This document shows, piece after piece, positions 47,301 through 57,437 of a stretch of 64,000 nucleotides of DNA; position 1 is the stretch's first letter, and every line of letters starts with the position of its first letter. Source of the stretch: Rugalucina vietnamica (lineage: Eukaryota > Mollusca > Bivalvia > Lucinida > Lucinidae); the NCBI GenBank assembly GCA_964017185.1, contig OZ024877.1:7852006-7916005 (forward strand), read 5' to 3'. Below the pieces are notes generated by a model, which saw only the letters and a list, made by a program, of their open reading frames with translations, ran no database searches and was not told where the DNA came from. Position numbers and translations under genes: made by a program.

Positions 47301-49945
47301 TACTGATACTCACCACTCCCCCATGGCCACTGATACTCACCATTCCCGCGTATCCACTGGTACTCACCACTTCCCATTGTCTACTGATACTCACCACTCC
47401 CCCATGTCCACTGATACTCACCACTCCGCCATGTCCTCTGATACGCACCACTCCCCCATGGCCACTGATACTCACCACTCCCCCATGTCCACTGATACTT
47501 ACCACTTCCCATTGTCTACTGATACTCACCACTCCCCCATGTCCACTGATACTCACCACTCCCCCATGCCCACTGATACTCACCACTTCCCATTGTCTAC
47601 TGATACTCACCACTCCCCCATGGCCACTGATACTCACCACTCCTGCGTATCCACTGATACCACTTCCCATTGTCTACTGATATTCACCACTCCCCCATGT
47701 CCACTGATACTCACCACTTCCCATTGTCTACTGATACTCACCACTCCCCCATGTCCACTGATACCCACCACTCTCCCATGGCCACTGATACTCACCACTT
47801 CCCATTGTCTACTGATACTCACCACTCCCCATGTCCACTGATACTCACCACTCCCCCATGTCCTCTTACTCACCACTCCCCCATGTCCACTGATACCAAC
47901 CTCTCCCCCATGTCCACTGATACTCACCACTCCCCAGTGTCTACTGATACTCACCACTCTCCAGTGTCTACTGATACTCACCACTCCCCAGTGTCTACTG
48001 ATACTCACCACTCCCCCATGTCTACTGATACTCACCACTCCCCCATGTCCACTGATACTCACCACTTCCCAGTGTCTACTGATACTCACCGCTCCCCAGT
48101 GTCTACTGATACTCACCACTCCCCAGTGTCTACTGATACTCACCACTCCCCAGTGTCTACTGATACTCACCACTCCCCCATGTCCACTGATACTCACCAC
48201 TTCCCAGTGTCTACTGATACTCACCACTCCCCAGTGATTACTGATACTCACCACTCCCCAGTGTCTACTGATACTCACCACTCCCCATGTCCACTGATAC
48301 TCACCACTTCCCAGTGTCTACTGATACTCACCACTCTCCGATGTCTACTGATACTCACCACTCCCCCATGGCCACTGATACTTACCACTCCCCCATGGCC
48401 ACTGATACCACTCCCCCATGTCCACTGATACTCACCACTTCCCATTGTCTACTGATACTCACCACTCCCCCATGGCCACTGATACTCACCACTCCCGCGT
48501 ATCCACTGATACTCACCACTTCCCATTGTCTACTGATACTCACCACTCACCCATGGCCACTGATACTCACCACTCCCCCATGGCCACTGATACTCACCAC
48601 TTCCCATTGTCTACTGATACTCACCACTCCCCCATGTCCATTGATACCCACCACTCTCCCATGGCCGCTGATACTCACCACTTCCCATTGTCTTCTGATA
48701 CCACTCTCCCATGTCCACTGATACTCACCACTCCCCCATGTCCACTGTTACTCACCACTCCCCCATGTCCACTGATACCCACCTCTCCCCCATGTCCACT
48801 GATACTCAGCACTCCCCAGTGTCTACTGATACTCACCACTCTCCAGTGTCTACTGATACTCACCACTCCCCAGTGTCTACTGATACTCACCACTCCCCCA
48901 TGTCTACTGTTACTCACCACTCCCCCATGTCCACTGATACTCACCACTTCCCAGTGTCTACTGATACTCACCGCTCCCCAGTGTCTACTGATACTCACCA
49001 CTCCCCAGTGTCTACTGATGCTCACCACTCCCCAGTGTCTACTGATACTCACCACTCCCCCATGTCCACTGATACTCACCACTTCCCAGTGTCTGCTGAT
49101 ACTCACCACTCCCCAGTGTCTACTGATACTCACCACTCCCCAGTGTCTACTGATGCTCACCACTCTTCCATGTCTACAGATACTCACCACTCTCCCATGG
49201 CCACTGATACTCACCACTCCCCAATGTCCACTGATACTCACCACTCCTATGTCCACTGATACTCACTACTCGGTAGTCTCCCATGTCCACTGATACCACT
49301 CTCCCATGTCCAGTGATACTCACCAGTCTCTAATGTCTACTGATACTCTCCACTCCCCTTTATCTACTGATACTCACTGCTCTCACATGCCTACTGATAC
49401 TCACCGCTCTCCCTTGTCCAATGTTACCACTCTCCATGCCCACTGCTACTCACCACTCCCATGTCTACGAATACTGACCCCTCTCACATGTCTACTGATA
49501 CTCACCCCTCTCCCATGTCCACTGATACTTACCCCTCTCCAGTGTCCACTGATACTCACCACTCCCATGTCTACTGATACCAGTCTCCCATGTCCACTGA
49601 TACTCATCACTTTCCAATGTTCACTGATACTCCTGATACTCACCCCCCCATATCCACTGATACTCACCACTCTCCCATGTCCATTGATACTCACCAGTCT
49701 CCTATGTCCACTGATACTCACCACTCTCTTATGTCCACTGATACTCACCACTCTCAGTAGTTTCCCATGTCATTCCCATGTCCACTGATACCACTCCCCC
49801 ATGTCCATTGATACTCCCCCATGTCCAGTGATACTTACCACCCCTATCACCACCACTCCCATATCATTGATACCACTCCCCCATGTCCACTGATACCAAT
49901 CTCCCATGTCCACTGTTACTCACCACTCCACCTTGTCCACTGATA
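44336..49945. repeat. 27-bp minisatellite array, ~5.6 kb
   Basis: About 200 units of a 27-bp motif, best consensus ATGTCCACTGATACTCACCA followed by CTCCCCC. Variants include unit-shortened forms (CCACTGATACCACTC, missing a TCACCACTC-like block), TCATCTGATACC, and CTACTGATACTC. Ends are diverged and the middle (47.0-49.2 kb) is most regular. Higher-order repeats are visible: a block starting about 46431 recurs at about 46731, and one starting about 47890 recurs at about 48770. Because 27 is divisible by three, two forward frames and one reverse frame stay open for hundreds of codons (MSTDTHHSP, CPLILTTPP, GGVVSISGH repeats). I judge these non-coding: no splice sites or non-repeat coding flanks. 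Confidence 0.95.
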
Positions 49946-50117
49946 GTCTCCACCCATGAGGGTGAGAATATGATTTTACTCCATCAGGGCTGTAAGAAAT
50001 GTTTGCTGCAGTAAAGTTGCGGACCCACTACCTGAGTTCTGTTTAACAATGTAGAAAATCTGTGCCTGTCCAGATAAAGTGGTTGATTAAGTGGAAGCAC
50101 CAACATGAGTACATATG

Positions 50118-50353
50118 TGAGCCGTCACATGTGAAAACCAATAATCAGCATATGCGAAAACAAAGAAGCAGATCAGCTTCGCAGCTACTGCAAAACTGAT
50201 CAGCGCCTTTATTTTCGCTACACGGATAGCACAATTCCTCAAATTTCTAAATCTAAAATTTTAGGCCTCTAGCCATCTTCTGTGACTGTACATACTGGTT
50301 TGTGTCGGACCTGGTCGGAACCCAAATTGTTGGTTTTCTCACGCACAGGCTCA
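50118..50353 (+). mobile_element. Family A MITE, full length
   Basis: Termini are TGAGCCGTCACATGTGAAAA and CTCACGCACAGGCTCA. The hairpin is slightly mismatched (AGCTTCGCAGCTACTGCAAAAC). It ends 198 bp upstream of the gene 2 exon 1 acceptor. Confidence 0.83.
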
Positions 50354-50551
50354 TATATAAGCCTACATTGTTTATTTGGGCGGTGCTTTATTATAGCAAC
50401 TTTGATGTCACAACATTCCAGATTTAGGCACAAGTGCCATAAAACTGAGACATGAAAAATTCCCCAACATGGCTTTAGCTGTTGACTTGCAGGTTTAGCA
50501 ACAAAACAGTCTTCTATGCAAATAAATAGACATTGTTTTTTTTTCTTTCAG

Positions 50552-50705
50552 ATGAATGCTATAACAATTTAATCACATGATAGATATTCAGTGACATTCT
50601 GAGAAGTGGACATTGTTGAACGGGACTTTGATATTTCAAAGCAGTTCAAGGAGAGGAGAGATTGACTTAAGTGAACATTCAAACAAAAATTTACAAACAA
50701 GCAAA
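50552..50705 (+). promoter_or_regulatory. Gene 2 5' UTR part with three short upstream ORFs
   Basis: Sequence from the acceptor TTTTTTTCTTTCAG (ending 50551) to the chosen start codon. It holds three upstream ATGs: 50552 (6 codons, stop TAA), 50556 (2 codons, stop TAA) and 50577 (5 codons, stop TGA). All terminate before 50706. Such uORFs usually lower translation of the main frame; here that is inference. The presence of an acceptor means a further 5' exon lies upstream, unidentified. Confidence 0.5.
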
Positions 50706-50939
50706 ATGGAAGCAAATCAAGAAAACATTAATCAGGAGAACATGGAGACATTTGTTGCCGTGGACGACGATGGTAATCGGGTACCGGTACAGGTGGTGAG
50801 GTCGGGTGACAACCTGGTGATATTCCTGAATGAGGGTCAGTCTATTGAGGGGGTGACCAGTGCCCTACAGGGTATGGCTGATGGCGGGGCCGGAGGGAAT
50901 GACCAGTATCAGATCATGGTCACTGACAACTACCAACAG
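50706..50939 (+). CDS. Gene 2 exon 1 (coding start): C2H2 zinc-finger protein
   Basis: ATG at 50706 has a strong context (A at -3, G at +4) and is the first in-frame Met. The exon gives 78 residues (MEANQENINQENMETFVAVDD... to ...NYQQ) and ends at donor GTGAGA (50940) in phase 0. Acidic and Gln/Asn-rich, with VPVQVVRSGDNLVIFLNEGQ near residues 26-45 looking like a short ordered strand-rich motif. With exons at 52234, 55471, 59727, 61139 and 61963 all phases agree, giving a protein of about 952 residues. It is probably a nuclear DNA-binding transcription or chromatin factor; the specific orthologue is not recognised. Confidence 0.8.
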
Positions 50940-50975
50940 GTGAGATTTCTGAGTCTTATTAATGCAATTGTTAAA

Positions 50976-51209
50976 TGAGCCGCCTCCTGGGAAAACCAAC
51001 AATGTGGTTTCAGAACAGGTCTGACACAAACCGACCTGTACAAGCACAGAAGATAGCTAGAGACTGGAAATTTTCGATTTAGAAAGTAGAGGAATTGTAC
51101 TATCCGAGAAGCGAAAACAAAGGCGCTGATCAGCTTCGCAGTTACTGCGAAGCTGATCTGCGCCTGTTTTCGCCTATGCAGATTGTTGGTTTTCCCATGT
51201 GGTGGCTCA
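50976..51209 (-). mobile_element. Family A MITE, 36 bp after gene 2 exon 1
   Basis: Full-length 234-bp copy with termini TGAGCCGCCTCCTGGGAAAA and CCATGTGGTGGCTCA. The hairpin AGCTTCGCAGTTACTGCGAA is perfect. It starts 36 bp inside intron 1. Confidence 0.87.
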
Positions 51210-51566
51210 AATGTTTAAATAAAATTCAAAATTTTCATACCAGAAAATGCATATGATTTCTCAAATTTTACACACGAATAAACACTTTAATAACAACCAT
51301 TCTCCTTGTAACACTACTCATTGTAACACTACTCATTGTAAGGATAAATTTTTTTTATATGATCTGTTGTATGAAAAGTATCACTATGTAAAAAGAAATT
51401 GTTCATAAGCAAGAAAGAGAAGGTTATAAAAAGCATAATCTTGTAAACTTAAGTTTTGTGTACAAGAGAATTATGTTCAAATGGGGTCTACATTACAGGC
51501 ACAAAATGACATGATGTACATTAATAGGTCACTGTATGGGCGTTACCTTATGAATACGTTATTGGG

Positions 51567-51882
51567 CAGTGCTCACACTAAGCTTGAAAAACAGGAAGTC
51601 ACAGGACTTCCTAGCGGCATCTTATGGAAGTCAAGCAGAGTCTGACAGTTATCTTCATTCAGAAAGTTAAACAATTTTGATTATTTTTTCCCTAAATCTT
51701 ATGTAAAAAAGCCATTTCTATTATGAATCTGTCTCATATTCTCGTAAAATTTACATTTTGAATTGTAGCATGTGGTGATACTGGGAGTCATTGACTTCCT
51801 TGCATCTGGCTTTGGTCTTTGGAAGTCATAGTCCAATTTTTGGGAGTCTCTGACTCCCAGACTTCCACTAGTGCAAGCACTG
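51567..51882. mobile_element. hAT-like non-autonomous element with ATTGGG duplication
   Basis: Inverted termini are CAGTGCTCACACTAAGC and CTAGTGCAAGCACTG. ATTGGG lies directly outside both ends (51561-51566 and 51883-51888). Subterminal arms carry GGAAGTC/GACTTCC and GGGAGTC/GACTCCC repeats. No transposase. It lies in gene 2 intron 1. Confidence 0.78.
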
Positions 51883-52071
51883 ATTGGGCATGGTCTAACT
51901 TTGACTTAGGTAAAAGCTAAATGTATACAAGTAAAAGATTCAACTCACATGTTTTCCGTTAGAAAATAAGAATGAAATACGCGTTTGTCTAATTCACTGG
52001 ATTGGACAAAATACAGGTATCTGATTTCTAATGGTAAATATGTGACAACGGTCCAGGCTGACTGAGTTCGA

Positions 52072-52159
52072 CTTTTCTATAATCTCCCTACTTGAACAGA
52101 TGGACTAGCCGACCACTTTTCTATAATCTCCCTACTTGAACAGATGGACTAGCCGACCA
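52072..52159. repeat. 44-bp tandem duplication
   Basis: CTTTTCTATAATCTCCCTAC begins at 52072 and again at 52116; exact adjacent units just upstream of gene 2 exon 2. Confidence 0.88.
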
Positions 52160-52233
52160 CGCCCAGATATGGATATTAAAGTTGCCGCCCATACAGTAAC
52201 CTATTTGCCCAATTATACTTTATCTAATTTCAG

Positions 52234-52548
52234 GGTGACAATGTACAAGTGGAGGGTGTCCAGTCAGCGGAAGGGTTCCAGCAGATCGGAGATGGTACCC
52301 AGGTCCTTCAGACCCTGGAAGACGGTTCGCAGGTACTACAGACGGTCGAGGACGGTTCCCAGATACTCCAGCAGGCCGAGGACGGTTCCCAGATACTACA
52401 GACCGTCCAAGACGGTTCCCAGGTGCTTCAGACAGAGGACGGGAGCCAGGTGTTACAGCAGGTGGAGGGTGAGGCCGAGGAGGCTCAGCCGGCCATAGAT
52501 ATGGAGCAGGGACAGACATTCGGCACAGAGACATACCAACAATATCAG
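52234..52548 (+). CDS. Gene 2 exon 2: decapeptide-repeat region
   Basis: The exon lies between acceptor TCTAATTTCAG (ending 52233) and donor GTTGGT (52549). It has 105 codons, phase 0 at both ends (protein residues 79-183). The centre is six tandem units of about ten residues, consensus DGSQVLQTVE, with I/V and Q/T variation; the fifth is one residue short. The rest is acidic and Gln-rich (EGEAEEAQPAIDMEQGQ). Low-complexity Gln repeats of this kind are common in transcriptional activation regions. GC content is much higher than in the intron around it, as in exon 3. Confidence 0.83.
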
Positions 52549-52789
52549 GTTGGTGTTAATTTAACTTCATGTTTAACTCAAGAGGATGAGAGTCTTACAT
52601 ACGAAAATCAGAAAGAAAATGCACCCGAAAATAAATTGGTTTACGGTTATAAACTTCAGTTTGCAAAAGTTGACATGGTTATTACGCATAACAGACATTA
52701 CAGTCAGACTGGCTGTGATCTGTGCTAATACAAGGTTTTACTTTAAATTCCAATTCATAATCTGTTCTAACTCCAAATGGCAGTTAGTA

Positions 52790-52990
52790 GAGAGCTGTAG
52801 TGTACTGGTAGAGGGTTGGTCCGGATCAAGAAATCATGGGTTTGAATTCCACCAGTTCCGAATTGTGTCTTTGATCCAGACATTTTACTTTCCCATAGGA
52901 TTGGCTACAATCTTGTAAGCGGTTGGGCTGTCCCAGCATGACTAGAAAATTGTTGCCCAAGATGTTAAAACAATAAAACCAAAAAGAAAC
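52790..52990 (+). mobile_element. tRNA-derived SINE
   Basis: A-box-like TGTACTGGTAGAGGGTTGG at 52800-52818 and B-box-like GGGTTTGAATTCC at 52839-52851, then a tail with CCCAGCATGACTAGAAAATT and AATAAAACCAAAAAG. It is a SINE rather than a functional tRNA because no cloverleaf continues. The 3' tail is interrupted by the next element. Confidence 0.7.
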
Positions 52991-52996
52991 ACAGCA

Positions 52997-54615
52997 CAGG
53001 CTGTCAACCAATTCCTATATTCCTATTAAACTCCTATATTTTGGTTCCAAATCCTATATTTTTAAGCATCTCCTAGTATATTCCTATAAATTCTCCTATA
53101 TTTTGAAAATATTTCCAATATTTTCAGGAAATTTTGTTACCAATGAATGATCATATATAATAAATAGTAGTGCTCTGAAACTGCTTTGCCTCTTTATTCT
53201 TCAGTCTTTATTTTTTAAATAAAATCTGTAAATCATATCCATACTATATATTATATTATCATATAGTGTATAAATGCTCAGTATGTCACTCCTTAGTCAG
53301 GGTAACTTTTAAGTCCAAAGCATGTCCCATTTACATAACAATTAATAAATTATATATCCTAGTTTCCATTAAAGTTGTCATGGTTTTTATATTGTGTCTT
53401 TTTTTTTATCTATTTTCTATCTTCCTTTGCCTTAATTTTGTTCTAAATTGATGCAACTGTACAGTGTACAGTTGATCCCAGGAAAGGCTGAGATCACAGG
53501 AGACAAAGGTATGTACCCTAGAGCTTCTGGGGGCCTAGGCGGCCCCCAAACCCCCCGCCTAATTTCAAGTAATTATTAAATACAGTACATGTATTAATAA
53601 AACATTCTGCAGTCTGTGCTATATTATGGACTTTGGAAATTCAGCTGAGATTTGGAGTTGTTGATTTATTTTATCTTTGAGAAAGAATATGATAACTCAC
53701 TATGGAATTTTATATTTTCTACTTTTATAAACTATCATTGTGAACAATAAAAGGAGTTCTAATTTTAGATGTAGAGGAAAAGTTGACTTTAATTTTCTCT
53801 TTATTCTTAATATATTTTCAATGAAAAAGCCTTTATTTTGCCTTTATATTTAAGAAATAGATCAGCTCCAGCAGTGAATTGTTGAGTAATAATTCACTGT
53901 TTGGAGGTCACAATATGATTTATCTTCTTATCTGACCGACAAACAGTGAATTATTACTCAACAATTCACGCACTTGAGCTGATCTATTTCGATTCTAACA
54001 CACAATAAACGGAATAAATGTTGCTGAAACCGTCGATATTGTTCAGCTTTCCGCCATTGCATTGCAGATATCCCGCCAAATATTTGACTGTAATGCTGGT
54101 TTTTACACACATTTATTACGTTTGTTGTGCGCTAAAACGACGTTTCACCGTCTAACGCTGCTTTGTGGGATAGCTGATGTCACAAATGCCGCAAAGTAAC
54201 GTCACGCTTATTCGCCCAGTGAAATTGTTGCACAATATAACACGTTTTTTACCATTGGCTATATTGGCGAGGTGTGTTAGAATAAAAAACCTTTAACTCT
54301 GTTAGTCAGCTAATGGGCCTGTGTAGTAAATGCTTTAGCACACTTGATAATCACATGAAAGGTCACCTGTGTGGATTGTGATGCTGTGGAACTGAATGGT
54401 TACTTTTACCTAGATAATTTAGACATTAATTACCGGTAACGTAGAAAAAGTGAGTGTGGCGGTAAGGATTGTTAGCATAAGAACATAGAATGAAGTGATT
54501 TTCACGAGAAAACTCCTATATTTTTTCTTCAAAATGATCTAAAACCTCCTATATTTCTTAGAAAAAATTCCTATATAAACTCCTATATTTTTCAGAAGAC
54601 TTGGTTGACAGCCTG
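52997..54615. mobile_element. 1.6-kb hAT-like non-autonomous element with ACAGCA duplication
   Basis: Begins CAGGCTGTCAACCAA and ends TTGGTTGACAGCCTG, a 15-bp perfect inverted repeat. ACAGCA lies outside both ends (52991-52996 and 54616-54621). Both subterminal regions are filled with TCCTATATT repeats (53010-53120 and 54510-54600). No transposase frame is present. It lies in gene 2 intron 2 and landed in a SINE tail. Confidence 0.75.
53854..53990. repeat. Fold-back repeat nested in the 1.6-kb element
   Basis: GAAATAGATCAGCTC and AATTGTTGAGTAATAATTCA face TGAATTATTACTCAACAATT and GAGCTGATCTATTTC. A second pair, TTCTAACACAC at 53993 and GTGTGTTAGAA near 54275, immediately follows, suggesting another nested element 53993-54286. 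Confidence 0.7.
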
Positions 54616-54711
54616 ACAGCATAAAAAAGACAAACAACAAACTAATAACAGGGTTATTAACAGGGTTAATAACAGCTCTGGAATACCTGGAAAATGGCTG
54701 AAAAAATGCTC

Positions 54712-54862
54712 CCTGGGGAGTGTAGTGGCCTAGCAGTTGAGAACAGGACTTTGGAGCCATCAAGTGTCCTTGAGCAAGATACTTAAAGTACTTGTTAACA
54801 CACAAAAAAGTGGTTCCATCTTAACATGACTGAAAAATAATTGTCGACTGTGATGTTAGGCA
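54712..54862 (+). mobile_element. SINE-like repeat
   Basis: GGGGAGTGTAGTGGCCTAGCAG has an A-box-like element; a B box is not clear. The tail has CCATCTTAACATGACTGAAA, shared with other SINE tails in the window. Confidence 0.5.
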
Positions 54863-54880
54863 TACCCAAACTTGACTCAT

Positions 54881-55449
54881 ATAAGCCTGGCGTCCTTTTT
54901 ATGGGACATAGGCAAACAAAATAGCCCCAGATGTGACGAGTCCCATCTGGGGCTATTTTGTTTGCTTAGAGAAAATTCATTATAAAAATGGAATAAAAAT
55001 TCAAAATCACCCCTTTTGTCCCTCAAAATGAAAGTGGACTCGCCCAAATGCTAATGATGGGATAATCCATTCGTCAATTTACAGGGATTTTTTCTGCAAT
55101 TTTGGGAAGGGGCCCTAGGGCCTTTCTGATGGGGAAAATTAGCGACATAACCCAGAATTTGGGAATTTTTCAAAACAGTCAAAGATTATGATATTTTCCA
55201 ATTTGACATAGTTAATTAAGTTTAATCATTTTAAATCATTAAATAATATCTCAAAATCAAAGTTTAACATCATTTCAAACAGCAGAGTTGATTTTCACAA
55301 TGTTTAGGAACTGTTGAGAATTAGATTCAGCTGTGATTGGGAATTTTTTCCTTCAATTTGGGAAAAAAGTCACCTAATTTGCATTGGGAATGGGGCCTTA
55401 TTTCGGCCCCTGAGACACTCGAAAAAAATCCCTGTCAAATATGGGTTAA
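54881..55449 (+). mobile_element. Family C repeat, copy 3, split by hAT-like insertion
   Basis: Starts ATAAGCCTGGCGTCC and resumes after the insertion with TCAAATATGGGTTAA, ending 21 bp before gene 2 exon 3. The hairpin is present but shortened (AGCCCCAGATG / CATCTGGGGCT). Confidence 0.75.
55082..55434. mobile_element. hAT-like insertion nested in family C
   Basis: Termini are CAGGGATTTTTTC and GAAAAAAATCCCTG. Flanks TCAATTTA and TCAAATAT could be a decayed 8-bp duplication (first four bases shared). Second-level inverted motifs include GGGGCCCTAGGGCC and GGGGCC. No coding capacity. Confidence 0.68.
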
Positions 55450-55470
55450 CCAAAACATTTCTCCCTACAG

Positions 55471-56908
55471 GTAGATGAGATGGTAGAAGGAGTGCAAGGA
55501 GTCCAGGTGCAGGCAGTTTCTGAGGGTGGGGAGGTCATGGACGCATTCGTACCAGCCGTGGCTCAGTCGGAGGGACAGGAAATGACGGCAGTTACAACAT
55601 TCATATCGACAGTAGAGGGTGGGACGGAAAATAGCTTCGTGTCCGCTGTAGCCAGTGGGTCGGAATCAGAGGGAGTTAGCGCGTTTGTCTCAGCAGTTGC
55701 CAGTGGGTTCCAGGAGCCTGGTGGGGCACAGCAAGTCAATAATCTCCCCAACGTCAATATTCCAATGGATGGTAATTTGACCCAGTATGATCAGACAGCA
55801 GTTACCTACGCACCTGCTGAGATCAGTAGCACAGCCGCGGGTGTGGATGAGGGACAGTACGAACAGGCAACATTTACAACGGCCGGAACTACGATACCAG
55901 CTGGTACTACCATAACAGATCAGTACGGTCAGACGTTGATAGCTAATCCTGATGGCACTCTGCAATACGCAGATGGGACACAGATTACTCAGCAAGGTGT
56001 GGTCACGTCGGAGGTGCCAGAAGGGCACCTGCAGATAGATTTGCAAAGAAAGCCCATTGAGGTGGTCACTGATATTGGAGATCTGATTGTCCAACAACAG
56101 CAGCCTACTGGGACCACAGCGGCAATCCAAACACAGATAGACAAGCCGTTCATTGCCACTAAAGTTACAAATGTTGCTGGGTCAGTGATTGGTCAGAAGA
56201 TTACACAGCAGACAATCACACCAGGGAGGACACCGACCGGTAAGGGGCAAGGAGTAAGCATCCTGCTGAAATGTGAGAAGTGTGACCAGGTCTTCTTTAC
56301 GGCGTCTGACCTGAAGTCTCACAGAGAGAAGGTTCACGGAGCCACTGTGGGGAAGATCGGGAGTATGGTTGAGTCGAGGATTCTTGCTGGAGGGGATACC
56401 AAAAGTGTGAGCCACTTGTGCAACATTTGTCACATTATATGTGCCAATCAGAACTCTCTGATGAAACACAAGCATGACAAACACGGCATGGACATGCCCT
56501 TCAAGTGTGAGCAGTGTAACTACAGCACAACACAGAAGAAATACCTGGACGTCCATGTGAAAACACATCAGAAGGTCCACAAATGTAGCGTCTGTGACAA
56601 CAAGTTTGAAAGCGAGGAAAAGCTGAAAAGGCACATGACTACCCACTCCCGAGACAAGTACCAATGTTTCTACTGTTCCAAGATGTACCTGACCCGTAAG
56701 GCCTGCACGGATCACATCGCCCTGAAGCACTCGGGCCCTCAGAAAAATGTGCAGTTTGTGGAGACCAAGAAGGAGGTAAAACCAGCTGCGTCGGCGGCTG
56801 CTGCCTCTACCCAGGGGCCATTGAGTGGACAGAGTACTGCCGCTGCACAGACTGATTATGACACAACACCAGGGGATACCCTGCTAGCAGGAGCTACTGC
56901 AGAATCGG
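55471..56908 (+). CDS. Gene 2 exon 3: linker and zinc fingers 1-5
   Basis: The exon runs from acceptor TTTCTCCCTACAG (ending 55470) to donor GTATTA (56909). It has 479 codons plus one base (residues 184-662), entering in phase 0 and leaving in phase 1. The N-terminal part has a repeated FVSAVASG motif and Thr/Gln-rich sequence (TTIPAGTTITDQYGQ). Five intact C2H2 fingers span residues about 451-603, all C-x2-C-x12-H-x3/4-H: CEKC, CNIC, CEQC, CSVC and CFYC. Linkers are not the canonical TGEKP type. After the fingers comes an Ala/Thr-rich tail. A read-through of the donor would stop at 56965. The GC-rich codon use contrasts with the AT-rich introns. Confidence 0.88.
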
Positions 56909-57437
56909 GTATTAAAATAAATTATTTTAGTTATTTTATTATTGAAATACACTCTCTTCTTTTATGACAAAATTTTCCTCAGCGCTGAGAATTCAGAAAC
57001 TTTTAGATTTTATAGCCCTTATCAGCAGGATCATGATATCAATTACACCACAGTTCAAGAAATTAAGACCAGCACAGCAAGAGGGCAATAAATTAGCCAG
57101 CAAGTATTAAAACATGTGCAAGGATATGGTTTCTTTTGCTTGTTTGAAATTTACGGCCCCTCAACATATTGATTCACTCATTATAAACTTTTTTAAGTTA
57201 AACATTAGACAGGCAAATACAGGCAACTAATAAAGTGCAAGTCTTACATGTGCCAAGCCTGATCCAAGTCTACAAGGTGCGCATGATTATGTGATAATTT
57301 TTGTTAAACAAAAAATCTGAAGTTCTTAAAGCCAATGCATCAAAAGATAAAGCCAATTTCTCTAACCCCAGAAATATAGCATCACTAATATAAACTGAAC
57401 AAAACTGAAAATGCTACAGTAACACCCATTTTTTCTG

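Noticed and set aside
44752..49293. Long frames of 200-300 codons in the minisatellite (MSTDTHHSP, CPLILTTPP, GGVVSISGH repeats)
   Set aside because: They follow directly from a 27-bp unit without stops, occur on both strands and in overlapping frames, and lack unique flanking coding sequence or splice signals.
4014..51209. Recurrent short frames containing CSENKGADQLRSYCEADLRLCFR-type peptides
   Set aside because: The peptide comes from the palindromic core of family A MITEs, which is why it appears on either strand at every copy.
53475..53511. Possible extra exon of gene 2 between exons 2 and 3 (AG at 53474, donor GTATGT at 53512)
   Set aside because: Its 37-nt length would break the phase match between exons 2 and 3, the acceptor has no pyrimidine tract, and it lies inside a transposable element.
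55690..56730. Antisense frames of 146 and 182 codons opposite gene 2 exon 3
   Set aside because: The + strand encodes five correctly spaced C2H2 fingers; the antisense frames are by-products of its codon use.
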